Source: RPQJ01 sp963793005
GTDB taxonomy: Bacteria > Pseudomonadota > Gammaproteobacteria > Steroidobacterales > Steroidobacteraceae
Length of the DNA stretch: 64,000 bases
Direction of reading: 5' to 3'
Assembly (NCBI GenBank): GCA_963793005.1
Contig: CAWBYP010000002.1
Span: 930,001-994,000 of the forward strand
Position 1 is the stretch's first letter; each line of letters starts with the position of its first letter. Of this stretch, positions 1-7,745 are shown in pieces. Below the pieces are notes generated by a model. The model was not told the DNA's origin, searched no databases, and saw only the letters and a program-made list of their open reading frames with translations. The position numbers and the translations under genes were made by a program.

Positions 1-142
1 CCGTGTCGTCCGTGTACAGGTTGCGGACATGCTGGTCGGGCATTGCACTCCCCGCTACCAGCCGCGCCGGGTCGAGACCGAGCGCTTCCTCGGTGCCGCC
101 GAGTTCGTCGACCTTGATCACCTCGGGTCCGAGATCGCCCAT
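1..142 (-). CDS. Partial CDS, probable cupin-domain protein (N-terminus only)
   Basis: A minus-strand reading frame starts with ATG at 142, preceded by a good Shine-Dalgarno (GAGGAG, about 6 bases upstream), and runs off the left edge after 47 codons. The fragment ends in a stretch reading RNLYTDDT, which resembles the region just before the beta-barrel of small EutQ/Cupin_3-type cupins (arginine, hydrophobic, Leu-Tyr-Thr/Ser-Asp). The barrel itself is outside the window, so the family call is inference. It lies 50 bases upstream of the phosphoribosyltransferase stop codon, on the same strand, and is therefore downstream of that gene in any shared transcript. Confidence 0.5.
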   Translation of the reverse strand, partial: MGDLGPEVIKVDELGGTEEALGLDPARLVAGSAMPDQHVRNLYTDDT

Positions 143-192
143 GACAGTCTCCTCGCGCCAGATTGGCCGTTCGAGCGTAGCACGCGCCGAGG

Positions 193-855
193 TCACTCCC
201 GCCCGGGTCGGTCCTGCCCCGCGGCGGCGAGCAACCGGCTGACCTCAGAATCGGACGTCTGCTCGAAGTCGCTGTACCACTGGCCCACTGCGCTGAAGTA
301 TCGAGGGGTCTCGAGGCAGACGATTTCATCCGCAAGCGCGGCAATCCTCTGGCGCGCCTCCGCCGACGCCACCGGCACTGCCACCACCACGCGCGCGGCA
401 CCCAGGGCCTTGAGCGCGCGCACGGCGGCCTCCATCGTCGCGCCTGTCGCAAGCCCATCGTCCACGACTATTGCAGTGCGGCCCGTCACCGCAAGCGGCG
501 GCCGCGTGCCACGAAACTCCCGCTCGCGACGTTCAAGCTCAGCGAGTTCCCTGTGCCTGACCTGTTCGACGAGTTCCTCACGCCCCTCAGCGTGCCGCAG
601 CACGTCTTCGTTCAGCACTATCGCGCCACCGCTCGCGACCGCACCCATCGCGAGCTCGGGCTGCCACGGCAAGCCGAGCTTGCGGACCACCAGTACGTCG
701 AGCGGAAGACGGAGTGCTTTGGCGATTTCGGCGGCAACGGGCACACCGCCGCGGGGCAAGCCGAGGACGATCGCGTCGCTTGCGCCATTGAAAGAGACGA
801 GCGCCCGCGCAAGAGCGCGGCCTGCGTCCACGCGATCCTGGAAAATACGCGTCAA
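193..855 (-). CDS. Phosphoribosyltransferase family protein (COG1926 type)
   Basis: Predicted type I phosphoribosyltransferase, about 220 residues, cytoplasmic. The PRPP-binding loop is visible as VVDDGLATGAT in the second half, and the N-terminal segment with LPRGGVPVAAEIA is typical of the COG1926 group, whose physiological substrate is not established. I prefer a TTG start at 855: it gives the family-typical N-terminus (TRIFQDRVDAGRALA) and has a GGAGCAGG Shine-Dalgarno about 6 bases upstream. An in-frame GTG at 879 has no such site, and the frame stays open to 1467 only as GC-rich read-through. It sits next to a PRPP synthetase paralogue, which could supply its co-substrate, and to a COG2187 kinase on the opposite strand. 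Members of this family occur in hypoxia or dormancy regulons of actinobacteria. Confidence 0.85.
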   Translation of the reverse strand: MTRIFQDRVDAGRALARALVSFNGASDAIVLGLPRGGVPVAAEIAKALRLPLDVLVVRKLGLPWQPELAMGAVASGGAIVLNEDVLRHAEGREELVEQVRHRELAELERREREFRGTRPPLAVTGRTAIVVDDGLATGATMEAAVRALKALGAARVVVAVPVASAEARQRIAALADEIVCLETPRYFSAVGQWYSDFEQTSDSEVSRLLAAAGQDRPGRE

Positions 856-947
856 ACGCCTGCTCCCGTGACCAGACACGAATGTCGCGCCGCGTCCGCC
901 AGGCTGCCATTCGCGCAAGTACCTAAGTGCTATGCTGGTCTCGAACG

Positions 948-2003
948 ATGCGTTACGCCATGTGCAGCGCAGCCCACAAGTCCTCGATCGAGCGGCCGTC
1001 CGACGGTCCCGCGGCCCTTGCGGAAAAGGTCGCACAGCTCCGCCAACTCTGCGGCCCCGGCGACGAAGCGATCGAAACCCACTTCGCGTGGATCTTCCTC
1101 GTCGGCGACCGGGCGCTGAAGCTGCGCAAGCCCGTGCGCCGGGAAACCATGGACTACCGCAGCATCGACCTGCGGCGAATCGATTCCGAGGAAGACGTCC
1201 GGCTGAACCGGCGGCTTGCCCCCGACGTGTACCTGCGCACGCTGCCGCTGGTGCGACGCGCAGACGGACGCATCGTGCCGGGCGGCACCGGGGAGATCGT
1301 GGACTGGCTGGTCGAAATGCGGCGCCTGGACCGGCAGCAGTTCCTGGACGCGGCCCTCGAACGAGGCGACGTATCGGCACCGATGCTGGACCGAGTTGCC
1401 GACATGCTTGCCGCCTTCTATGCGTCAGCCCCACCCGCCATTTCCGGAGCAGGCGAAATTGGACCACGAATTGCCGCGCAGGCTGCCGACAATGCGCGCG
1501 TGATAGAGACCCTGGACCCGCCGCGCGCTGCTCTTCTCGCGCGCTTGCAGCGCCTGGCGCTTGCAGCCCTCGAGCCCGTGCTGGAAGCGCGCGCAGCCGC
1601 GGGCTGCATCGTCGAGGGTCACGGAGACCTGAGGCCGGAGCACATTCTCGTGTCGGACCCGCCGGCCGTCATCGACTGCCTCGAGTTCGATCGCGACCTC
1701 CGCATCATGGACCGCGCCGAGGAGCTCTGTGTGCTCGAGATCGAGTGCGCTCGCATCGGTCACGCGGCGGCCGGCACCTGGTTGCTGGGGGCCTGCCTGG
1801 CCAGACTTCACGACCAGGCAACTGCCGCAGTGCTGGACTTCTACCGGAGTCACCGCGCGGCACACCGCGCGAAACTCTATGCCTGGAGGTCGGCGGAGCC
1901 TGACAACGGCTCGCCGCAGGACTGGCGCTCACGCGCCTCGGGTTATCTCGACTCCGCGCTGGAATCAGCGCGCCGGGCGACGGGTCAGCGTCGCTTCGGC
2001 TGA
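948..2003 (+). CDS. COG2187-type aminoglycoside phosphotransferase-like kinase, single-domain
   Basis: About 351 residues. Two hallmarks of the COG2187 family are visible: an N-terminal block (HFAWIFLVGDRALKLRKPVR) with the presumed ATP-binding lysines, and a catalytic-loop motif EGHGDLRPEHI followed by VIDCLEFD. The protein stops after the kinase fold and lacks the C-terminal P-loop domain present in its paralogue at 3574-5164. Substrate unknown; despite the fold name there is no evidence that it acts on aminoglycosides. The start is uncertain: ATG 948, ATG 960 and GTG 927 are all in frame and none has a convincing ribosome-binding site. It is divergent from the phosphoribosyltransferase (68-92 bases apart, depending on starts). 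Its 3' end overlaps the convergent PRPP synthetase gene by 19 bases. Confidence 0.8.
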   Translation: MRYAMCSAAHKSSIERPSDGPAALAEKVAQLRQLCGPGDEAIETHFAWIFLVGDRALKLRKPVRRETMDYRSIDLRRIDSEEDVRLNRRLAPDVYLRTLPLVRRADGRIVPGGTGEIVDWLVEMRRLDRQQFLDAALERGDVSAPMLDRVADMLAAFYASAPPAISGAGEIGPRIAAQAADNARVIETLDPPRAALLARLQRLALAALEPVLEARAAAGCIVEGHGDLRPEHILVSDPPAVIDCLEFDRDLRIMDRAEELCVLEIECARIGHAAAGTWLLGACLARLHDQATAAVLDFYRSHRAAHRAKLYAWRSAEPDNGSPQDWRSRASGYLDSALESARRATGQRRFG

Positions 2004-2977
2004 AGCTCGCGCAGCGCCACCACCGATTCGCCGCTGCAGATCCGCCGTATCGCCTCGGCGTAGAGCCCGGACACCGCAAGCACGATTGGCGCCCGGCTGT
2101 CGTCACCGATACGGGTCGGCAGGATCGAGTCCGTGACGATCAATTCGTCGGGTCCGTCTGGGCCCAGCAGCTGGACCGCTTCGGGCATGAAGACACCGTG
2201 GGTCGCAAATGCCGATACGCCGATCGCGCCTGCGCCGCGACAGGCCCGGACGCCCCGCATCAGCGTGGTGCCGGCACTGATCAGGTCGTCGACGATTACG
2301 GCATGCGCTGCAGTCACGGGCCCGACCACCTGCTCGCCGCCGCTGACCACGCCACTGCTGCGCCGCTTCTCGATGATTGCAAAGCCGACCGCGCGACCGG
2401 TGCGTGACTCGAGGATTTCCTGCACCCGCTGCGCGCGCTTTGCGCCCCCGATATCTGGCGACACAATGCAAACTGGCGCGGCATACCCCTGCGAGGCAAG
2501 GTGCGTCGCGAGCAGCGGTGCCGCCTCCAGGTGGTCCACCGGGCAGCGGAATGCGCTCTCGAAGGCCGCCAGGTTGTGCGCATCGAGGCCTATGACGTGG
2601 TCGGTGCCAACGGCCTCGATCAACTGCGCGACGTAGCGCAGCGTCACCGGGTCGCGGTCCTTGGTGCGCCGGTCCTTGCGCGCGTAGGCGAGATACGGGA
2701 CGCAGGCAGTAACGCTTGCCGCGCCGCTGTCCTTGAGGCCCGCGATGAAGAAAAGCAGGCGGCAGAGCCGGTCGTTGGCACTGCCCTGGGCGTCGCCACT
2801 CAGCGACTGCAGCACGAACACCTGCCTGCCACGAACGCTGACGAGCGGACGCGTCTTGTGCTCGCCGCCCTCGAACTCGCGCTCCTCCATCGGGGAAATC
2901 GCGACCCCGAGCGACGCCGCCACGCGCTCGCCGAAAGCCAGCGAGGCCGCCGGCGCAAACAGCAGCGGCTCGATCAT
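1985..2977 (-). CDS. Ribose-phosphate pyrophosphokinase paralogue (PRPP synthetase-like)
   Basis: 330 residues, starting at ATG 2977. It aligns with PRPP synthetase along its length: VPYLAYARKDR for the ATP-binding flexible region, VSPDIGGAKRAQ for the pyrophosphate-binding segment, and the ribose-5-phosphate loop VDDLISAGTTL. It departs from the canonical enzyme encoded at 17392-18345: ARKDRRTKDRD instead of ARQDR, DAHNLAAFESAF in place of the usual LHADQIQGFF, and DLISAGTTL in place of DMVDTAGTL. Such divergent second copies are often found next to phosphoribosyltransferases and stress genes. It probably still makes PRPP, but possibly with altered allosteric control; activity is inference. 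Its stop overlaps the convergent kinase gene by 19 bases. The HPF gene lies 43 bases upstream on the same strand. Confidence 0.85.
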   Translation of the reverse strand: MIEPLLFAPAASLAFGERVAASLGVAISPMEEREFEGGEHKTRPLVSVRGRQVFVLQSLSGDAQGSANDRLCRLLFFIAGLKDSGAASVTACVPYLAYARKDRRTKDRDPVTLRYVAQLIEAVGTDHVIGLDAHNLAAFESAFRCPVDHLEAAPLLATHLASQGYAAPVCIVSPDIGGAKRAQRVQEILESRTGRAVGFAIIEKRRSSGVVSGGEQVVGPVTAAHAVIVDDLISAGTTLMRGVRACRGAGAIGVSAFATHGVFMPEAVQLLGPDGPDELIVTDSILPTRIGDDSRAPIVLAVSGLYAEAIRRICSGESVVALRELQPKRR

Positions 2978-3020
2978 GGCCGCTCGCGGCCGGGCTCGCG
3001 CGCCGTTACGACGCCCGGGC

Positions 3021-3374
3021 TCAGGACAGCTTCTCGCGCAGCTTCACCTCGTTGCGCAGCAGGGACATCCGCTGCTGGACCTGGCGCTTCGCCGCATCGA
3101 ACGCATCGCGGATCACGACGTACACGTCTTCGTGGCCGTCACGGTCCGGGCGTTCCATGTCGACGACCACGTCCTCGCCGGGCATTGCCAGCTGGACCTT
3201 GACGTTGAAAACCTTGCCCTGGTGATGATGGCGGTGGGGTGAATCGACCACGACGCGACAGGAAACGATCTTGTCGCTGAACACGCCGAGATGATCCGCG
3301 AGCTCGCGCACCCTGGTCTCGACGGCGTCGGAGGATTCCATGTGACGGAAAGTAATCTGGACGGGAATAGTCAC
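3021..3374 (-). CDS. hpf: Ribosome hibernation-promoting factor, short form (HPF/RaiA family)
   Basis: About 117 residues beginning TIPVQITFRHMESSD, the beta-alpha-beta start of the S30AE/HPF fold. Further along, a basic-acidic pattern ends in DVYVVIRDAFDAAKRQVQ, the conserved second helix. Proteins of this family bind the decoding centre of the 30S subunit and stabilise inactive ribosomes when growth stops. The GTG at 3374 is chosen because a GAAGGG Shine-Dalgarno lies 8 bases upstream; the frame is open to 3455 without added similarity. It lacks the C-terminal dimerisation domain of long HPF. It is transcribed away from the frameshifted COG2187 kinase, with a 199-base palindrome-rich spacer between them, and heads an apparent two-gene unit with the PRPP synthetase paralogue. 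Confidence 0.85.
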   Translation of the reverse strand: MTIPVQITFRHMESSDAVETRVRELADHLGVFSDKIVSCRVVVDSPHRHHHQGKVFNVKVQLAMPGEDVVVDMERPDRDGHEDVYVVIRDAFDAAKRQVQQRMSLLRNEVKLREKLS

Positions 3375-3519
3375 GATAGTTGCCCTTCTGGTGTTTCCCG
3401 GAAAACCAAGTTGATTGTGTGGCCGGATCGACCTGCGACCATAAGTATTGCACACAGGGACTCGGGTCCACGGCTACAAGGTTACACTTGTCGGGAACCC
3501 GTGGGTCAAGTCCGGATCC

Positions 3520-3533
3520 CACGCGATCGCGTG
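3520..3533. promoter_or_regulatory. 14-bp perfect palindrome between hpf and the COG2187 kinase gene
   Basis: The sequence CACGCGATCGCGTG is its own reverse complement and sits 41 bases before the kinase ATG at 3574. A second dyad, GGACC-AC-GGTCC, follows at about 3539-3550. Both lie in the only long spacer of the stress group, so a shared divergent operator is plausible. No regulator is identified and chance is not excluded in such GC-rich DNA. Confidence 0.35.
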
Positions 3534-3573
3534 AATTGGGACCACGGTCCGCCCCGGGCCCAGGCGACTGCCC

Positions 3574-5164
3574 ATGACGCACAGCGCAACTGACGACGGC
3601 GACATCCTCGTTGACAGCCTGCTCCAGGCTGAGGCGTATCGCCATGCGGTGCGCATACCGATACGGATGGTGGAAACACACATTTCGCGGGTCTTCCTCA
3701 CTGGCGAATTTGCCTACAAGGTCAAGAAGCCCGTCCGGCTGGCGTTCCTGGACTACTCCACGCTCGAGCAGCGTCGCGTGTGCTGCAAAGAGGAACTCCG
3801 ACTCAACCGCCGCTACGCGCCCGACATCTATGTCGCGGTTTCGCCGGTGGCGGGTCCGGTGGCGAGGCCGCGGGTGGACGGCGCCGGGACCGCGGTAGAA
3901 TACGCGGTAAAGATGCGCCAGTTCGACCAGGACGAGGAACTCGATGCCCTGGTCAAGGCGGGTCGCGTAGAGGCGGGTGCGCTCGCTGCGCTCGGGGCGC
4001 GCATCGCGGCATTCCACGAACTGGCTGCACGTGCGGATCCCGCGACGCCGTTGGGCCGGCCGGAACCGGTGCAACGCGTGGCACTGGAGAATTTCAAGGA
4101 ATTGCGCCGGCTGCCGGAAGCAGCCGCAGAGGACAGCATCCTCGCCGAGGTCGAGCGGTGGGTCGTCGCCGAGCACGGCCGCACCCGGGAATTGCTGCAG
4201 TCGCGTCGCGACTCGGACTTCGTCAGGGAGTGCCACGGCGACCTGCACTGCGGCAACGTCGTGCGCTGGCACGGCGAACTCACGCCATTCGACGGAATCG
4301 AATTCGACCCTGCACTGCGGTTCATCGACGTCGCGAGCGACCTGGCGTTCCTGGCGATGGATCTCTCGGTGCATGGCCGGGACGACCTGCGCCACGCGCT
4401 GCTCCAGGGCTGGCTGGAGCCTGCCGGTGACTTCCAGGCCCTGCGGCTGCTGCCTCGCTTCGAGGTGTACCGCGCGCTGGTCCGGGCCAAGGTCGCGGCG
4501 CTGCGCGCGCTGCAGCATTCGCCCGGTACCGAATCACGCCTGCGCGACTACGGGCTCGCAATGCGCTATCTCGACTGGGCATCGTCGCGGACGCGACGCA
4601 GGCGCCCGTCACTGCTGCTGACCTGCGGCTATTCTGGATCCGGCAAGACCTGGCTCGTCGCGCGCGCTGGCGACCGATCTCCATGCACTCCACCTGCGTT
4701 CCGACGTGGAGCGCAAGCGCCTCGCCGGGCTACGCGCGATGGACGACTCGCGCTCACCAGAGGACGGAGGCATCTATACGCCCGAGTACACCAGGCGCAC
4801 CTACGACCGCCTCCACGACTGCGCCGAAGATGCACTGCGCGGCGGCGAATGCATCATCGTTGACGCGGCGTTCCTGAAGCGCGAGGAACGCGAGCGCATG
4901 CTCAACCTCGCCGCCAGGCTCGGATTGCGAACCGCGATCCTGCATTGCGTTGCGCCCGAGGAGGTGCTCCGCAAGCGCGTCAACAGCCGCTCGCTGGCTG
5001 CAAACGACGCGTCCGAGGCAGGACTTGCCACGCTGCTGCGCCAGCCGGGCTTCTGGGAGGACTTCCGCGGGGCAGAACTCGAGTGCACCGTCACGGTTGA
5101 CACGACGGCATCCGACGCAGTTGCCGCATGCCGCTCGGCGCTGCATCGCATCGGCATCGACTGA
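3574..5164 (+). CDS. Two-domain COG2187 kinase + P-loop (COG0645) protein, interrupted by a frameshift
   Basis: The first 360 or so codons (from ATG 3574) encode a kinase-like domain with THISRVFLTGEFAYKVKKP, the catalytic loop ECHGDLHCGNVV and DGIEFDP. A Walker A P-loop follows (TCGYSGSGKT, about 4618-4650). Directly after it the frame breaks. The rest of the P-loop kinase domain (LRSDVERKRL, then a DAAFLKR region) continues in the next frame to the stop at 5164. The total length is 3n+1, and the change falls in the alternating run CGCGCGCGC at 4659-4667. Losing one CG pair, or one extra base, explains it. All motifs on both sides are intact, so this is either a sequencing error or a very recent mutation. 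The paralogue at 948-2003 lacks the P-loop domain. In Mycobacterium tuberculosis the two-domain homologue Rv2004c belongs to the DosR dormancy regulon (recalled from general knowledge). Substrate unknown. Confidence 0.85.
4659..4667. other. Frameshift site in a CG-dinucleotide run
   Basis: The run CGCGCGCGC follows the P-loop of the COG2187/COG0645 gene. Upstream reading is in frame with 3574. Downstream the conserved P-loop-kinase sequence is only readable one base later, as expected if the run is two bases short or one base long. Confidence 0.8.
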
Positions 5165-5198
5165 CTCGACTGCAGGCGCGTAACCCGCCCGGCTTGCG

Positions 5199-6122
5199 CT
5201 ATGCGTCGCGCGGCTCCGGCTTTTCGACCCAGACGTTGCAGGACAGTCGGTCGAGCGCCGATTCGGCGGTACTGCCGACGAACCAGCGCTCGAGTCGGCG
5301 ACGCGACACCGCGCCCATCAGCACGATCCCGGCGTCGAGGTCGCGCGCCGCGGCAACGATCTCACGTTCCGCAACACCCACGCGCTGATGCACGCGGTCC
5401 TTCGGCAGGTCGCAGCCGGACATGAGCTGCCGGTAGGCCTCGCGTGCGCGCCCCAGCCACTCCTCGTCCGGGGGCATCGCGAGTGCCGCCACATAAGCAT
5501 CGCCGACGAGGTTCATCGGCCGCGGTATTGCGCACACGTTGAGCACGTGCAGTTCGCCGCCCAGCTTTTCAGCCATCGCTGCGCCGCGGCGCAGCAACTG
5601 GCGATCCAGCGAAGCGGGCTTGTCGTGCGTGTGCAGCGGATCCACGCAAGCCAGTATTCGCGTGCCCACCAGCCGGCCAGCCTGCTTGACCAGCAGCAAC
5701 GGTACCGGGCAGTCGCGCACCAGGTGCCAGTCCGACCCGGTGAACAGCGTGCGCTCGATCCGGCTGTGATAGGTGCTGTATTTCACCACCAGGTCGGGCC
5801 GGGTCGCAGCCACGCGGGCCAGCACGACCTCGTGGAACGGCGTGCCCCACAACGCCTCGCCCAGTGCCTTGACTCCATCCGCCGCCGCGGCCTGCACACT
5901 GCGCTCGATCAGGGCTCGGTGGCCCGCCATGACGCCATCGTGGAATTCCTGCAGCGTCGCCGTCATCGGATCGAAGTAGCCGGCGTGAAAGTCCTGGAAC
6001 TCGGCCAGCAGCAGTTCGAGCTCGCTGCCGAAACGCTTCGCCAGCACCATGGCGGCCTCGAACGCATTCTGCTCGTCCGCGGAGGGGTCCATCAGCGTCA
6101 GGATGGTCCGGAGCGAATCCAC
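5199..6122 (-). CDS. Universal stress protein, tandem UspA domains
   Basis: 307 residues with two UspA-like halves. The first begins DSLRTILTLMDPSADEQ. The second has a core around TRILACVDPLHTHDKPA and ends DAGIVLMGAVSRRRLERWFVGSTAESALDRLSCNVWV, with the nucleotide-binding G-x2-G-x9-G(S/T) signature visible as GAVSRRRLERWFVGST. Tandem Usps of the UspE type act in stationary phase and stress. The GTG start at 6122 is preceded by GGGAGG at 5 bases; the open frame reaches 6167 through an ATG at 6140 with no ribosome-binding site. It lies tail-to-tail with the two-domain COG2187 gene. Usp genes beside HPF and COG2187 kinases recur in hypoxia and dormancy regulons. Confidence 0.88.
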   Translation of the reverse strand: MDSLRTILTLMDPSADEQNAFEAAMVLAKRFGSELELLLAEFQDFHAGYFDPMTATLQEFHDGVMAGHRALIERSVQAAAADGVKALGEALWGTPFHEVVLARVAATRPDLVVKYSTYHSRIERTLFTGSDWHLVRDCPVPLLLVKQAGRLVGTRILACVDPLHTHDKPASLDRQLLRRGAAMAEKLGGELHVLNVCAIPRPMNLVGDAYVAALAMPPDEEWLGRAREAYRQLMSGCDLPKDRVHQRVGVAEREIVAAARDLDAGIVLMGAVSRRRLERWFVGSTAESALDRLSCNVWVEKPEPRDA

Positions 6123-6278
6123 GTGCGCCTCCCGGTGCATGGCGGGACCAGGGCAGGCCCGCAACAATCACAAGCATACGGCGCGAGGCACTTTCGGGGG
6201 GTGCTCGATGCCTATCGGGTTGTACCTAGAACGAACCAGTGCCTGCAGGCGCCGGCACGGTACCGCGCGGAGCCGCGG

Positions 6279-7607
6279 CTATCCCCCGTACTGCTCTCGT
6301 TGCTTTTCATCCACTATCGCCGAGGTGACGAGGTCGGCGCCAACATTGACCATTGTCCTGCTCATGTCGAGCAGGCGGTCCACGCCGAGGATGATGCCTA
6401 TCCCCTCGGGTGGAATGCCAAAGGCCACCAGCAGGCCGGCGATCAGCGGCAGCGAGCCGCCAGGGATCGCGGCCACGGCAACGGCGCTCATGACCGCGAG
6501 GAAAACCAGCGTGACCTGCTGGGCAAGGTCGAGATGCACGCCGAACACCTGCGCGATGAACAGCACCACGCAGCCTTCATACAGTGCCGTGCCGCTCATG
6601 TTCATCGTGGCGCCCAGCGGCAGCACGAAGCCTGCCGTCGAAGGCGCGATGCCGAGGCGATCCCGCGCGACCGCGAGCGCCGCGGGCAGGGTCGCGCTGC
6701 TGGAACTGGTCGAGAATGCGGTGACCAGCACGTCCTTGATCTGGCGGAAGAACTGCACGGGGCTGCGCTTCGCGAGAAACTTCAGCCACACCGACATCGT
6801 GCCGAACAGGTGCAGCAGCAGCATCGCGATGCAGCCCACCACGAACATGCCCAGCGCAATGACGATCTCGAAGCCGACCTTTACCACCACGCTGAAAATC
6901 ATCGCCGGCACGGCGATCGGTGCCAGCCTGAGCGCGAAGCGCACGATCCCGGTCATCAGTTCCGTGGCGGTCTCGAGCCCATGCTGCAGCGTCTTCCGGC
7001 GCTGCTCCGGCAATCCCAGTCCGGCCGCGCCGACCAGGATCGCGAACAGGATCAGCGGCAGCACTTCGCCGAGCCGATCGCGCTGGTTGCCAACGAACGC
7101 GCCAAACAGGTTGCGCGGCATGAACATGTCGACGACCGTGGCAGGCGTGAGCTGGGGCCGGGTTTCGCTGGTCTGGACGTGGGTCTGCGCCTGGCTGCTG
7201 AATTCGGCCACCAGGGCAGCGGTAGTCTCCTCGCCGAGCTGTCGCCCCGGCTGGAGCGTGTTCATCATCAGCAGGCCCAGCGTCACCGCAATGGCCATGT
7301 TGGCGAAGAACAGCGCGAACGTGCGCCCTGCGAGCGGCCCCAGGTGCGAGAGCTCGTTCAACTGGATCACGCCGTTGGCAAGCGACGCGAACACCAGCGG
7401 GATGACCACGAAGAACAGCATCCGCAGGAACACCTGCCCGATCGGGTCGAGCAGCGCCGTTGAGAGCCACTGTGCGGCCGCCAGCACGCCCGGCGCGAAC
7501 CGCCCGATGACGAGTACAACCGCTCCGGCCGCCGCGCCGATTACCAGGCCCAGCAGGATTCGGTTTGCGAGCCGTGCGTCGATATCGCCCAAGGTGGGTG
7601 CCCTCAC
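6279..7607 (-). CDS. Dicarboxylate/amino acid:cation symporter (DAACS/SLC1 family)
   Basis: About 442 residues with some eight hydrophobic segments. It has the serine-rich re-entrant loop (AFSTSSSSATLPAAL, HP1), the TM7 motif region (LPLGATMNMSGTALYEG) and the TM8 signature (DRLLDMSRTMVNVGADL) of glutamate/C4-dicarboxylate transporters. The usual NMDGT of TM7, a sodium-site motif, reads NMSGT here, and the NVxGD of TM8 reads NVGAD. Both changes could alter ion coupling (inference). A long polar insertion with THVQTSETRPQLT lies between early helices. Start: GTG 7607 has no clear ribosome-binding site, whereas TTG at 7592 has GAGGG 8 bases upstream and may be the true start. It is divergent from the M16 peptidase pair. 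Confidence 0.88.
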   Translation of the reverse strand: MRAPTLGDIDARLANRILLGLVIGAAAGAVVLVIGRFAPGVLAAAQWLSTALLDPIGQVFLRMLFFVVIPLVFASLANGVIQLNELSHLGPLAGRTFALFFANMAIAVTLGLLMMNTLQPGRQLGEETTAALVAEFSSQAQTHVQTSETRPQLTPATVVDMFMPRNLFGAFVGNQRDRLGEVLPLILFAILVGAAGLGLPEQRRKTLQHGLETATELMTGIVRFALRLAPIAVPAMIFSVVVKVGFEIVIALGMFVVGCIAMLLLHLFGTMSVWLKFLAKRSPVQFFRQIKDVLVTAFSTSSSSATLPAALAVARDRLGIAPSTAGFVLPLGATMNMSGTALYEGCVVLFIAQVFGVHLDLAQQVTLVFLAVMSAVAVAAIPGGSLPLIAGLLVAFGIPPEGIGIILGVDRLLDMSRTMVNVGADLVTSAIVDEKQREQYGG

Positions 7608-7745
7608 TGAACCAGCCGGCACTTTGGCGGTCCATACCCGGGATCGCAAGCCCGGTGGCCGCCGGTGCCGGCATTCACTCGCTGGCACCGACCCGAACCG
7701 CCCTTCCTGCGGTAAGCTTTCGCCTCCGGTTATGAGCCAGGTTCC

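Noticed and set aside
193..1467. Extended N-terminus for the phosphoribosyltransferase
   Set aside because: The extra 200 or so residues overlie the divergent kinase gene and are arginine/alanine-rich; the family-type start is at 855.
948..2003. Aminoglycoside-resistance gene
   Set aside because: It belongs to the chromosomal COG2187 group with a distinct N-terminal block; the shared catalytic fold alone does not indicate antibiotic modification.
3520..3533. HIP1-type cyanobacterial repeat (GCGATCGC)
   Set aside because: I did not count the octamer elsewhere, and nothing else in the window is cyanobacterial.
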